A stretch of 64,000 bases of DNA, taken from Takakia lepidozioides (lineage: Eukaryota > Streptophyta > Takakiopsida > Takakiales > Takakiaceae). A program made the translations under genes and the position numbers. Numbering within the stretch: the first letter of the stretch is position 1; the number at the start of each line of letters is the position of its first letter. The stretch is taken from NCBI GenBank assembly GCA_030704615.1, contig CM060732.1:70413053-70477052 (forward strand), read 5' to 3'. Shown piece after piece: positions 42,185 to 54,962 of this stretch. A model generated the notes under the pieces. The model searched no databases. It was not told the origin of the DNA and saw only the letters and a list, made by a program, of their open reading frames with translations.

Positions 42185-45100
42185 ATGGAGGAGATAACAG
42201 AGGGGGTGACAAATCTGGGAGTGTATGATACACACAAGAAGAATCGTATTCAAGTTTCTAATACCAAGAAACCGTTATTTTTTTATGTTAATCTTGCTAA
42301 GGTATCTTCTATCTCTGTCTCTATCTGCGTGCGTGTATCTGTCTCTATTCTCTTCGTCATTTGGTCGCTGTTACAGGGTACGTCCTCTCTCAAGTTGGTT
42401 GAACATGTAATCAGGGTTTGGAATGATCTCGAACAGTACGAGAATCACTCCTTACGATTTCGGTGTATATGTGATATCCATATCCATAGTCCTGACCTGT
42501 GCACGAAGAAGATATTCATTTGTCGTTTTTTCACTCCGGTTGGATGAACCGAGAACTGTGAGGTTTTGGTGGGAATTTCGGATATTCTATCCCATCACAT
42601 GCCTGTTTCGTTTTATCCAATGGAACCAGAGTGGCAACATGTAATTCACAGATGTTCTGAAAGAACCGTTTTCTCATGCATCGATCTGATTGAGCTTTCT
42701 AGAGTAGAAAGCTTTAGGAAACTCTAGAGGCACATGTTAGTGTTGCACCTGAGTTGATCATTTATGGCATTTTAGTCACTGCAAATTTAAAGTGAAGGAT
42801 TGTGAGTCAGGCAATCTCGCATCACAATAGGCTTGGTAAAGGAGGAAGCGATTGAATTTTATCCGGTAGGGGTTCGGTTGCGCCTTGCGTTTCCTGTAGA
42901 TCAGTGTCCTAGGCCATGCTTGCATCTAGAGTTCCTTCTCAAGTTCTTTCAAACGATCAGTGAAGCCTAAAATATGCTTTTGAGTTCAGTCTCATTCTTA
43001 CATGCAAGTGTAGAAATCCATCCAATACACGGGCTTTTAGGTGCTTGACTTGAGATTCCAAATTGGGTCTAGCAAACAGCATCATGTTCAGCTCTCTACA
43101 TTTATGTACCAGGACTTGACTTTATTCCAGCTGACAGGAATGGTGCTTACAAATGTCTCAAATGACTTTTTTCAATTGCATGTCAGTTCGGAGATTTCCA
43201 ATTTTGAATGCTTAAAATTTACTGATGATGCCAAACAATAGATGCAATAGACTCTGGAAATCCAACCACATCCATGGGAATGCATCAGTCCGGTATTCTC
43301 ATATCAAATTGGGAAGGAGTTGCTGAAAATTGTGATGTATGGGTTCTTGGCGTGCAGAGATATATGCAGCAGCACGAGGAAGTTGAGTTGTCAGCATTGG
43401 GCATGGGTGTGTGGTGACATCCTGTTACCCCCTTTAGGTTACTGTCAAATTGCACATGTCAGTGGGGTTGGGAAAGGGGGTTTTGAACAAGAGAATGGAA
43501 GGGGAACTAGTTTGAGGTCTGGATGGCTTGTTTTTGAAGATCATCTTGTCTGTGTTGTAACTGCTTCAGCATAGGACCTTAACAATGCAGCGGCTGATTC
43601 GTTGAACTCATGAATATTGTCAAGACCAGAGATCAGTAGTTGCAATGAGGGTGTGTGATAACTTTCCATATGTCCCTCGAATTTTGAACTTTGTGGATTG
43701 AAGAACGCGATTACACGTTGTATTTACACCAATCCTCTAGTGGCTTTTCTAAAGGCTGGCTGTGTTGTATCTTGTGTAGCTATTGCAACTGTGGTCACAG
43801 TTGCTGAAATTCTGAAGAATAATGGATTGGCTGTTGAAAGGAGTACGTCATCCCCCTCCCCTGTATTGTTATGAACTGCAAAGCTTGAAGCATGATTCTT
43901 CCACTTTTTACAGAATAAGTGTGTGGAGCAATGCTGCGTGGAGTATGAGTATGTGGATTTCAATTGGCTCTTGATTGATTGCAGGGATCTTAACATCAAC
44001 AGTGGATATGAGAGATGAGGCCAGAGGTCGACCCATTCAGAAAGCTAAGGTATTTCACAGAAATCATAAGACTACCAAAGTCTCCACCTCTTAGGATGTC
44101 TTCTCGTTGCTATGTAACGACTCATTACCTGAGGACTAATTTTGTCTTTGCAGTTTATCTGTTTGAGTGATTTCTCTCTCTCTCTCTCTCCTTGTCTCCT
44201 TGTCAATGGCCACAAGGCTACGGCAAACAACGTCTTATGAGTACATTCTCTCCCTGTCTCACTCTAAGCTTTTCTTCCGTGTTTGTTTTTACCAAAATTT
44301 GACTAAGGTGCACTGGGTTACCCTCTCTCTCTCTATCTTATTAATCAGCTCCTTGCTGGGCAGCTCACACACAGCGGGGGGTGATGCTTATGTGAAGGGC
44401 TTTGTAGAGGATATCTGGAAAACCTGAACTAGTTTTCTCTTATCATGGTAAGTCAGACTACCAGAGTGAGCCCCTTAAAATAGGTAGCGACTGTTCCCTT
44501 TCGTTCCCCCCAAACTGGGCGTGGGGTCCATGACCACAAGGCTGCGGAAACAAAGTCTTATTAGTACATTAATCAGCTCCTTGAAGATGTGGAAAGCGAG
44601 GGATTTGGGTTAAAGGTGGGTGATGCCACCATATCAGCTCTTATATTTGCGCATGACTTCGCTGGCCTACGGAATACCTCATCCAATTTTCAGGAGTTAA
44701 TTGATTGTGCGAATAGATTTTGACCTGTGGAGGCTAGAAGCACGGTGGTTGCCTTCAGTGATCGTGGAGGGGGAGGGGATCTGAAATGGACATGGGGTAG
44801 CAGTGATTTTTTTCCTGGCGAAAATCGCCAGACTTCAACCTGGAAAATGGGTCAGCTACTTGTACAAAGGAATTATAGGGGGTAAAAATCAAAAAATTCG
44901 CCAGAAAGCGCCAGTAGTTATATCAGGAGCCTGGTTTTGCCTACATGGACCTGTTAAAACGTGTCATCTGTCATACAGCCATTCTCTAACCCTGCGATCT
45001 CGTTATTATCACGAGTCTCCCTGGTAAATGGCTATGTTACTGTTGTAGCTTCTCGTCGATCTTAGTTTTGAGTAAGTATTATCATGCAACTTCTGCAGGT

Positions 45101-45197
45101 TGAGATTGTGTTGGGGAAGTCAGAGCAGTTTGACGAGTTGATGGCTGCTGCTGCAGAGGAGCGAGAGGTAGCCCCTGAGGTTGACGATCACACTTAG
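42185..45197 (+). CDS. ALBA: Alba-domain nucleic-acid-binding protein (At2g34160-like)
   Basis: Five exons: 42185-42301, 43358-43406, 43780-43842, 43985-44049 and 45099-45197, all bounded by GT/AG and joined in frame to 130 aa plus TAG. The protein starts MEEITEGVTNLGVYDTHKKN and carries the Alba fold: RIQVSNTKKPLFFYVNLAK, YMQQHEEVELSALGMAIATV, AEILKNNGLAVERRI, TSTVDMRDEARGRPIQKAK, VEIVLGKSEQFDELMAAAAE and an acidic tail. Members bind RNA or DNA (R-loops, mRNA) in nucleus and cytoplasm. The start at 42185 matches the family N-terminus; there is no closer upstream ATG in frame. Intron 4 (44050-45098) holds a LINE RT fragment and a hairpin/poly(A) retroelement. The gene looks intact. Confidence 0.95.
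44205..44250 (+). repeat. Short dispersed repeat, copy 1 of 4
   Basis: ATGGCCACAAGGCTACGGCA followed by AACAACGTCTTATGAGTACA. Other copies are at 44529-44570 (plus), 59347-59383 (minus) and 61514-61554 (minus), all inside introns of the three host genes. The second copy sits directly before a LINE RT fragment, so these are probably pieces of one LINE family. Confidence 0.75.
44529..44790 (+). pseudogene. LINE reverse transcriptase fragment in Alba intron 4
   Basis: After the dispersed repeat the frame reads YINQLLEDVESEGFGLKVGD and ATISALIFAHDFAGL, the region around RT motif C, with FAHD in place of the usual YADD/FADD. It then reads SSNFQELIDCANRF and a stop. The catalytic Asp pair is damaged. 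It is sense-oriented in the intron. Confidence 0.75.
44807..44978 (-). mobile_element. Short hairpin/poly(A) retroelement, copy 2
   Basis: This is the reverse complement of the element at 14028-14202: hairpin CTGGCGAAAATCGCCAG (44815-44831) preceded by a T-run (44807-44813), which is the poly(A) tail on the minus strand. Shared body sequence includes 'ttgtacaaaggaattat'. It inserted antisense in Alba intron 4. Confidence 0.75.
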
Positions 45198-47124
45198 CCC
45201 TCTGTTTGAACAGATTCAAATTAGACATAGGCTCAATTTTTTGTCTCAATAGTACTCACTTTCTGCTTTAGCCAACAATGTAAACGACATTCCAAACTCC
45301 CTGTTGATTACAAGTGCTGTGAGAGGTTTGCAGCCAATCGTATTTTTTGTATGTACTCCTAGCGGCTCACCTTCGCCTGAGTGTAAGTTTGTTCTTTGTA
45401 TTGGAAGTTTGTATACGGGAAGAGTCAGGAGACAAAAGGTCATTTCCTAACCTCCTTACTGGAGTGGCTTCTAAGACGACCTCCCCCCAGAGACTGGATG
45501 CCAGTGAATATGCCGTTCTTTGGGTGTTGTTGCTGCATGGCCCAGTGATGCCGGGTACCAATTGATGGTTGCCAGCATTACAGAGCCTGACTCCAGTCTT
45601 GGAGAACTCCCGCGCAAAAGAGCACCACAAGAATGGGTCTCAGGGCTTGTCGGCGATGAATCGAAAACATATGGATTGATACTCCAGGGAAATACATGCT
45701 AGACGTTCCTGTCAGGGCTTTCATGATGATTTTCATGGCTGCTCACAGATTGCAACCTACACTTTCTGTTGCTTTATTGAACACTCTTGTTTGTTGGAGT
45801 GGCATGGCAATCTCCACAGTCGGTCTTCCCAGGAAATATGCAGCGAAAGAAACTGTCCACAATTCTCTAGCACTTGACAGTCTGCTTTCATGGATTTTGT
45901 TAATGAAACAGCTGAGAAAGTCACGTTGATCCTTTCTCTATGTGAAGCTGTGTGGAGGTGTAATGGCCAGCATTCTTCCAAGGACTTTTATCACCCGGCC
46001 GGGATACAGAGTTTTCTGGTTTGCCAGTTCTGTCATTGTTTCTCCATCTCTCTCAAGTGGCGTACACTCTTCACTTCATTCTTGCAAAGCTTTTGTCTTG
46101 AAGAAGGTGGACAAACAACACAGCTCTTACAGTCACAGCTCTACTCTCATTGCAGATGCACATATTGTGTCAAATTCAAAATTTCTGCCCAAACCCTTGA
46201 CTGGGCAGCAATGAAACGTCTGATGTATGTGGGAAACTCCCGGGCAGCCACTGAGTTTATCCTTGGGCAACCCTCGCCTTGCCCGTAAGGGGCTGCCCAA
46301 GGTGACGGGTGCGAAGCAATCAGAGTGTGTCGTGGTGGTAAAAACTGCAGTCTTCAAATTTGTGGGATTCTTGAGCGAGGAAGGCAGGGGCTTGTCTTGA
46401 TCCATTTCTTGACCATTTTCTTCCTCACTGGACGTGTCTGTGGAGGTTGATGTAGCCCTGCTACATTCCCCAAGTAGTGGAAGAAAGCGTCCATTGCAAT
46501 CTGTTCTGGTCTTTGTGATTACAACAGCTTGCGAATGCATAGAGCGCCTATATCTCTCTGGTCAAAATCAAGATTGCGACAATCAAAGGGGTAAGCTGTA
46601 CGGGAGTGATCTTACCACCTACCATGTGAGAATCATGCCAGGAAGGTGTTTGTGGGATACATGAGAAAACGAGCTGTCATATTGCCAGAGTAAGAGAGAG
46701 AGAGATTTCCGGATGCCATCATCTTGCAGGTAAGTTGACTCAGATTAATTTCAGGCTAAAAGTCCAGGCATGCGCAAGTTCGCGTGCATGTGGATTGAAT
46801 CCAAATGCATGGAAACTTTGTAGTATGTACGTTGGCGAAGCTAATAAAAGGACAGATTAATTGCTTGAACGTTTGGAGTTTTTCTACAACTGGAGTCTCT
46901 CTGGAACTTGTGCATGTATCGAGACATGAACTCTCACATCTGGTAGTAATTATGCAGACCATGTTTGAGATTGTGAGATTGCGTTCTGGATGATCGATCA
47001 GGAGGGGCGAAATGGTCGATTGAGCGACTGAGAGGATATACGAAAGTATGAATAGTATTAGCATCCGCGAATGGTAGTAACTTGCTGAAGGGGGGAAAGA
47101 AACGGCCATTTGCCAATTTTAAAT
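45198..47124. other. Intergenic between Alba and AARE genes
   Basis: It contains the Alba 3' UTR at the left and the AARE promoter at the right. Open frames such as minus 46133-46540 match no family known to me. No repeats or RNA genes were recognised. Confidence 0.5.
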
Positions 47125-50100
47125 ATGGATCAAGCATCTGGGAAGAGCTTATCACCAGTTGCGGGTGGAAAACCAGATCCTAATGAAGCCACAGAGGCTG
47201 AATTACTTCAAGCCTTCTACGCAATCCCAAGCATCGATAAGGCATGGACTAGTGCATCACGCAAAGGTGAGCTCTGCATTACCCCGATTGAGTTGCCCTT
47301 AACTCAGAATTTAGGTTCATTTGTTGCGCGACCTCAAACTTTTCCTGAGACTCACCTCTGCTGTGGCGTTCAATTTTGACTTCCAGTTGTTCTTGCGTGA
47401 AATCGCACCCTTTTCCTTCTTTTGGCGTCACTTGTTAGCAATTATACTCTACATCTCCAATTTTTAATACTCTCGACTATGCCATATGCTATTTTGCAGG
47501 AAATGGGGGTATTGATGTTGTGGTGGCAATGAGCCAGATTAACCTTCCAGCGAATGCCAAGCGGACTTTCATGTCGACAGTCTATATTCCAGATGCAAGT
47601 GCTAACATTTCAGACTACCACTGGTCGCCCTTTCCATTCGAGCTAAGTGGGGCCTCCCTCATCGTCCCGTCTGCTTCTGGTGCAAAGCTTCTCATAGTTC
47701 GGAAAGCTGATACCAATGTGAAGGATGGATTGAATGCAGTGAAGCTCGAGATATGGGGTCCTGGGCAACTGCTGAAGGAGATATTTGTCCCAGCCTCAGT
47801 GCATGGTCCTATCTACGCAGATGGATGGTATGTGTGGGCTCGCTGCTCTATCATCATTGCAGGTTATTTGCATGTTGGTGTTCAAACGTTGTGTGTCCTG
47901 GTGGTTTCAGTCAATCAATTGAACACTCTGTCCTGGTAGAGTCAAGATGACCGCCTTCTGCCATGTGGGTGTGTAGTGTTGCATGTTGATGTACTTGATT
48001 TAAAGACATCTTCACCACCAGATCAGAAATTTGTTTGAGGAGTCTCCAAGTTCAACTTAGATCTAAAGGCAGGAGTTCTCACAAAATGGACACCTTCAGT
48101 CCCTCTTTCCTGTCTCTCCATGTAATTGTAAAAGATCACATTGCTGCAACTGTGCGCCCTGAATTAGAAGTCTACAGAGCATTTTCACTTAAAGCTGTCC
48201 ACTGCAAGATCTTCCAAAAGCTTCCAGGCGAGGAACTTGAAAGGCACTCAACTCCCACTTTGTATAGCTTGGCGGTGTGGTCCAGGGCCTCTCAGTGGAT
48301 GCTTGATAATGTTGGTGGCATATTGAACAGGTTTGAAGGTGTTTCTTGGAGCCAAGATGAGGAGTTCATTGCCTATGTGGCAGAAGAGCCAGGGTTATTG
48401 CGACCTGTATTTGGGCAGTCCTCATCGCTGTCAGCCCAAAGCAGCAATGGGACCCTGGAAGTGGGAATGTGGAAAGGGCAAGGAGATTGGCTAGAGGACT
48501 GGGGAGAATCTTACTCTGGAAAGAGGAGACCGGTGGTCTTCGTGGTCAGTGTTGCCAGGTATTGGGAGTCTTTGCAGTGTTATTGAGGATTTTGAGGTAC
48601 TAGAGTGGCACGGGTGGACAATAATGAAAAGTACATACGAAACGTCTGCTTTGCTTGCAAATGTTGTGGATTCTGGTCTGAAGCAATTCTCGCCAAAGAA
48701 TTAGAACAATGCAACAGTTTTTTTTTGTCATGGTGCTGCAAGGAGGCTCTCAGGCAGCCATCTAGAGAATGCACACTGCCACAACCTTCTTGTTAGTTGA
48801 CACAAGGCCCCAAGGCGGCTGATTTCTGTTAGCAAACAACTGGTGTGGAGCTTTGTCCCTATTTTGTCTGAGACAACCCAGAAAGTAATCTGTCCATGGG
48901 AGGTCTTAAAGCCTCAAAGGGACAAAAGAACGACAGGCACCAAACAACAATCAAATCCAAATGGTGCACAAAGGAGGAGTGCCTTATGCAGGTAATGCTA
49001 AGCACTTCATCCTCAGGGAGCTTGTTATTTTGGGGTGAGCGAATCAGAAAATGAAAATTTAATGCTAGATTAGTCCTCAGTGGGATTGTGCAGGTTGTGG
49101 AAGGCATTCCCAAGGATATCAGTGCAGGGCAGGTGGTGTGGGCCCCTCATCCCCAGCCTCCTCATTTGGAACATGAAGGAACACGGTTACTGGTGTTTGT
49201 GGGCTGGTCCTCTTTTGCCAACAATTTCAGCACCCCCAGGAAACTGGGAATGAAGTATTGCTATAACAGGCCGTGTGCTCTATATACGGTTGAAGCTCCA
49301 GTACCTGGCAGGTGACATCATTATCGTGTCCTTTTCTGCTTCAAAACCTCAATCTTGAGTTTGTTAATAGGTCCTTCACAGCGTTATGTGGAGGACCACC
49401 AGTCAATTACACACCAGAGGATATCCATGCCATGGACTGCTCAATAGTGTGCTCTGTAAATTGCAAGAGTGTACCAAATTGGAATCTCTGTCCAAAAACA
49501 TGGTTCTGCTAACTAGCTGCTGTGGCACCCTTGTATATTGATAGGATGACTGGTGTAGTGCTGGTACAAGTATCAATCCTTTTTGAAACAAATGAATGGT
49601 TCGAGCTTCTTGTCATATCCTTTCAATCACATTGAGCTAACAAATCAAATGAACACATGTATGCAGAGAGTTCTTTGTCTGGGATGGCATGACAGGGTCA
49701 AGGCTTTGTGGCTTATTTATGGTTGTCCAGGGACACATCAAGACCATCAACAGTTGCAATGAAGTTGACCGATGACATAAGCAGTGCAATATCACCTCGC
49801 TTCAGGTTGTTTGATCTCAATACTTTCTTGGGAGTGGAGGCCAGGTACAGCAGTTTGAGACTGCTTGTCTTGACAGCACGACATATTGCTGTTCAGCTAA
49901 CCCTCGTCCTACCTGACCCAGATCTTACTATATAGTATATTGTATTCACATGCTGCCATGATCACTATCCCAACCAGGCGCTACACTCAAAAAGAGAAAA
50001 GTATGCCCCACTAATAACTGTTCTGATGTCTTGGATTGTGCGGAGCAGTCAGATGGCAAAAGATTATGTGTAGATTGACTTCAACAGAGGGGAAAAGAGA

Positions 50101-53100
50101 ATTCCAATAGACCATGTGCCCAGTTTGAATAGAGCAAAAAAAGGGGCAAGGAGAGAGCAGAATTCAGCACAAAATGCTCACTCCAATTGTGGGACTGAGG
50201 TCAATGAACAGTTGCTTTTGGTCTTCTAGATTTGTTTGGAGAGCTGTCAATGGTAGGTAGCGTCATGTTGACAGCTTCAAGCTTCCCCGGACAGTCCGTG
50301 TGCTGGTTTGGAAGAGGTTCAGCTGACTACCTGTTTGAATGCATCAGAAAATGTTGCCTATCCTTACCATTGGCATCCAGATGGGACATGTGTACGCCTT
50401 CCCAAATGAATGCTTTTCCATTACAGAAGGGAGCACATGAGCGGAGCCATTTCACCTCATCCTGTCTCCGGTTTTGTATATGCAGTCCAGATGGCAAGCT
50501 GTTGGTGTTCTTGTCTGCCCAGGCGGCTGTCAATAGTGGTGCTCATGGTGCCACCAATTCTCTTCATGCCATCAAGTGGCCAGCAGATGGGGTCATGAGT
50601 TCTCACATGCAAATCAGAGATGTGGTATGCAGTTTCTCTTAGACATTGCTTGTCGGCGCCATGGGGTTAACGTCTTGCATGAGGTCTTGGTCTCAAATGG
50701 TTAACTCCCTTGAAGCTACAACCATCTCCACCTGCTGACTGAAGTCTTATCTCATCTCTGGCTTTAATTCTTTCCGTGAGTCAGATGCAAGCCCGTATGA
50801 TATGTGGTGGAAATGAGAAGCTTCACAAACTGGAAGTATGTGCCATTACTTGACAGGTTCCGGTTGTGCAGCGTACTGAAGTGGGCGGCTTCCCAGGGCT
50901 CTACTGTTCAAATTTTATTACTAATCCATGGTTGCCTGACGGCTCAACTCTGTTGCTCTCTTCATCTTGGCGGAGCCAGCAGGTTATCCTGAGTATAAAT
51001 GTTGAAAGGTTAACCTCGTTTCAAGCACCAAACCTGTGTCTTCAGAGTTCATGTGATTGATCCAGCTGATTCTTTGAAAACTGTTAATCCAACTTAGGTT
51101 ACCACGGGTCAGATGTAGGATTTGGAGTTTTGTTTTACCCTTTATAGTTGTCTTTTTAGAAAAGGTCATGACAGATGTGTTTTCTTCTCTTCTCTGAACT
51201 ACTTAAGTGTTAATTTTAAGTGCTCATTGTTTAAGAACATGGAATGATCAAAGCCCTGAAAGATCACATCCATGAACTAATGCCACTAGTTATAATGTAT
51301 GTGCTTTGTGAAGTCTGGCTTAAAAAAGGAACAAGCTTAGGGTTTTAGAAAACGATCAAGCCTCAAGCAAAAGGCAGTGTGGTAAGGAGGTTTTTGCCCT
51401 CGGTGTTATGTCTGTACTGATAATCCCTATACATGATAGTGTTATCCATTTCTTCAAGGTGATTATCTGTAACTGAGGCCATCAAGCAATAACTTTTGTG
51501 TGTTGCAGCGGGATTGTGACACGGGTCAGCCCCTCTGATTCACAATCATCATGGAATCTCCTTGGATTGCAACACAATTGTGTTATTGCAGGTGTATTGG
51601 CCCCACCTCTCCATCTTCTATTTGGGGGATAGGGTGAATGTCTGCAAGGGCTGATTTATAGCGGCAAACTGTTACATTTGAAAGCCAGGAGACTGAAAAC
51701 AATTAGCCTGCTCTTGGAAGTTATAACTTTCCCATCTTGGAGATTCTGGTTTAGGATCCTGACGATTCCTTTGAGTCTAGAGTTTCACAAGGCAACATAG
51801 GAGATTCAGGGTGAACCTTGCACAACTTTGACCAGGCCTCTAGTCAGCCTTAGACAAAGAAAGGGGACTATAGAAGTACCTCAAGGCCCTTCAACTTGGG
51901 GATGACTTGCGAATGAGCTGAATCTATTTAATCAAGAGAAAGCCATGAGCCAGATTTCTGGTAATGTGTTGAGGATAGGATCTATCTTTTGTTGCATTCC
52001 AGACTTAGCTAGTCTAGGGGCAGAATTTCAGGTTCACCTCCTAGTGTCATAGGGCTGTCTAAAAACCCTCGGCATGTTACACTCCCTTCCACACTTCCAC
52101 TCCATTCTCTGCATGCAAATGGATAGAACTAAAAGGGGCTTGTGCATGGCGAGGTAAAGTTAAGTTGGAGGTGCTGTTCTCTCTGGAACTGAGGCTATGG
52201 CACATTGTTGGTGGGTGATGAAGTGATTAGCTCCCCGATCAGACCTCACAGCTTGAAGCTAGGCCATTTTGCATCACCTGGCAACCCTATCAAGTCTGGC
52301 AAGGAATGCCGCTGGTTCAACATCTCTGTTCCCTTGCTCAAATATGCCGAGAAGGTGGAGACCTTTTGTTTTCCAAACTTTCAATTATGAAAAAATGCTA
52401 CTGTACAGGTCTGTCAAATTTTGTCATAAAAGTGGTGAAGCAGAAGGCACCTAGAATGAAGTGAATCCACGTTTAATTTCCACTTCTGCGGTAATGCAAG
52501 AAGGCTGCATCAAGAATGATCTTGTGAGTCTATCTTTGAATACATGAGAGTTTTGAGCAAACGTTTGAGGTTGGATAGAAATGAGATTCGGAATAAAGTG
52601 AAGAACTGACCTAAAACATGTTGCCCCACTACTGGACTGTTCGAGTGTGTCTGGGAGCCCTTTCCTGATGATTTTGTTTGGAATGTCCTTTGAGTTCAGC
52701 CATATTGACATTCATAACCAACCAGAGTTGGCCCTCAGAGAAGAAAAAGAAGAGAAAGTAGGCCATAGAGACCAAAGTAGAAAAACCTAGTGGGAAGGAC
52801 AAAGCCCAGGTTTGATTGCACGTAATTCACCTCTTGCAGGTGGAAGCAGCGATGGGGGCGTTGAGATATGAAGTCCTACAAATTCCTGTCCCTCCTCCAG
52901 AGTCACAGAGGAACCTTTCTGAAGGTATGTAAAGCCATTGTTTCTCGACACCACTTGGGGTGACCCTTTGATGAGTTCCAACTGGATTTCCCTTCCAACT
53001 AATTGTCAGTTGATCACATACGCTTCCATTTCCCTTTTTAGTTGCAAGAGCCAGCACAGTAATTTGTTCACTGATCATTGCGAGCTGTAATCTAAAGTTT

Positions 53101-54962
53101 CCAGTTCTATATTCTCCAACAGTTGCATTTTGCAACAAACAAAGTGTCGTAATGTACAACCACATTGGTCAGTTTCTTTTGGAGTTTATCATACAGTTCT
53201 ACATCTTCTGATACCCTCAGGTGCCAGGCAACCACTTGAGGCCATTTTTATTTCTCCAAAGGTTTCAAACAACAAACCAGCTGTTGGAGACACAAGCAGA
53301 GTTGAGATTCCCCCACTTGTTGTAGTTCTGCATGGAGGGCCGCATTCAGTTTCACAGACAAGCTTTTCAAGGACCACAGCCTTCCTCTCCGCCTTGGGCT
53401 TTGGTCTCCTCCATGTCAACTATAGGTGTGGTGTTAGTCAACCAGAACCTTTGTAACCATGCTATGGGAGGGTATTTGACTACCATGAAAGACATGCTGA
53501 GAGATACCAATGTCTGGGCCTGTATACTCAGAGATTGATTGAAAACAAACCTTTGAGGTACACACAGAGACGTGAGCTTCAATTGTGAGAGGCCTTTTTC
53601 ATCTTGAGACAAAATGAACATTGTGATGTCTATCTATCTCTGTCTTACTTTTGAGCAAGCATGAGAGGCTACATTTACTAGACCTGCCCTGTCGTCACTT
53701 GGTGCAGGGGTTCATTAGGCTATGGAGAGGAGGCGTTGCAGTCCTTACCAGGCAATGTTGGCCGCCAGGTAATGAATTCCTAGCACATGAAACTTTGCAT
53801 GTCCTCTTACATGTTATTTAGATCTGCTGGTTGAGCGCCCAAGCTTTGTGAACTTGGAGCACATCAACCCCACCCCATTTGCAGGACTTCAGATTGGACT
53901 GTCTTATAAGGAGCTGCAAGCAGTCGGTGAAGTAATTCTAAGAAAGAGATCTTAAAATTAAGAATGCAGACAGTACGTTTTGAGAAGCAATGTCACATGG
54001 AGTTCACCGACAGTGGCTAAAATGAAACTAAACTGAGAAAATGACCTATGTCGGGCTCATGGTGCTATGGTTCCATTTGGAGGGCCATTCACAACTCCTC
54101 AGTCTAGTCTCCCCAAAATCCCCACATTATCTGTTAAAATAATTCAATGACATGACTTCCACAGGCGCTAACTTCTGAAGGTTGAACATCCATATCAAAG
54201 ATAATCGCTGGTTCAGTGTGGGAGGGTTTGATTGTTACCTTTGAAAATTTGCAGGACGTGGCAGATGTATTAGCTGCCCTTGACCAAGTGGTTGATAGGG
54301 GGCTGGCAGACCCAGCAAAGGTTGCAGTTTTTGGGGGCTCCCATGGGGGGTTCCTTGCATCACATCTTATTGGACAGGCAAAACTTCTTACCAACAGCAC
54401 GTTTCACTGAAGTTGTACATTGTGCTATCTCCCGAGCGGTGTTCAGTTGGCCCTTTGGCGGCAATCTAGGTAGGTTTGACGTGATTGAGCTTTCATTAGA
54501 GGTCCAGAAGTGTTTGACTTTCAGTGTCGGTTCTCTGTAACCAGGCACCTGACCGCTTTACCACGGCCATACTCAGAAATCCCGTGTGCAATGTGTCATC
54601 TATGGTGGGGGTCACTGACATCCCCGACTGGTGCTATGTGGAGGCCTTTGGCAAGGAAGGATTGAGTTCTTACTCAGAGGCACCCTCTGTCAATGATCTC
54701 AGCTCGCTTTATCAATGCTCCCCCATCTCTCATCTGTATAAGGTTTCGCGCCTGTCCTACAATTGCACTTTTGATCCTTTGTTGAAGCTTTCTCCCCTTG
54801 TACACATGCTTTTGTGTGCATTTGTCTTCATATGTATTTATGATGTGCGCATGTTATATGACAAACTTTGAATTAGAGTAAGGGTCATTGCAGGTGAAGG
54901 TGCCAACATTGTTTTTCCTGGGAGCTCAAGACCGGAGAGTGCCCGTCTCCAATGGCTTCCAG
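47125..54962 (+). CDS. AARE: Acylamino-acid-releasing enzyme (acylaminoacyl-peptidase), 3' end not found
   Basis: Exons: 47125-47266, 47500-47827, 48331-48558, microexon 48833-48842 (proposed), 49094-49311, 49731-49805, 50486-50624, 50857-51008, 51509-51591, 52224-52354, 52840-52924, 53221-53425, 53708-53768, 54255-54377, 54545-54742 and 54894-54962. They join in one frame to 749 codons. The enzyme is a prolyl-oligopeptidase-family serine hydrolase that removes N-acylated residues from peptides and oxidised proteins. The propeller part runs to about exon 10. The hydrolase part has HGGPHS (oxyanion region), the nucleophile in GGSHGG (Ser 54339-54341) and the Asp in GAQDRRVP (54930-54932). Introns after 54377 and 54962 start with GC (CAG|GCAAAA, CAG|GCAAGT). 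The final exon with the catalytic His and the last ~45 residues was not found before 57.8 kb, so the gene may be truncated or the exon displaced. Confidence 0.9.
48833..48842 (+). other. AARE: Proposed 10-nt microexon of AARE
   Basis: Exon 3 ends in phase 2 and the next clear exon (49094) starts in phase 0, so they cannot be joined directly. CAAACAACTG, flanked by TTCTGTTAG and GTGTGG, restores the frame and adds SKQL, in a place where related enzymes have a few extra residues. Length and phase fit, but other solutions are possible. Confidence 0.5.

Noticed and set aside
48578-48596. 19-nt microexon TGTTATTGAGGATTTTGAG for AARE
   Set aside because: The length and phase would fit, but the intron in front would be only 19 bases, too short for a plant intron.
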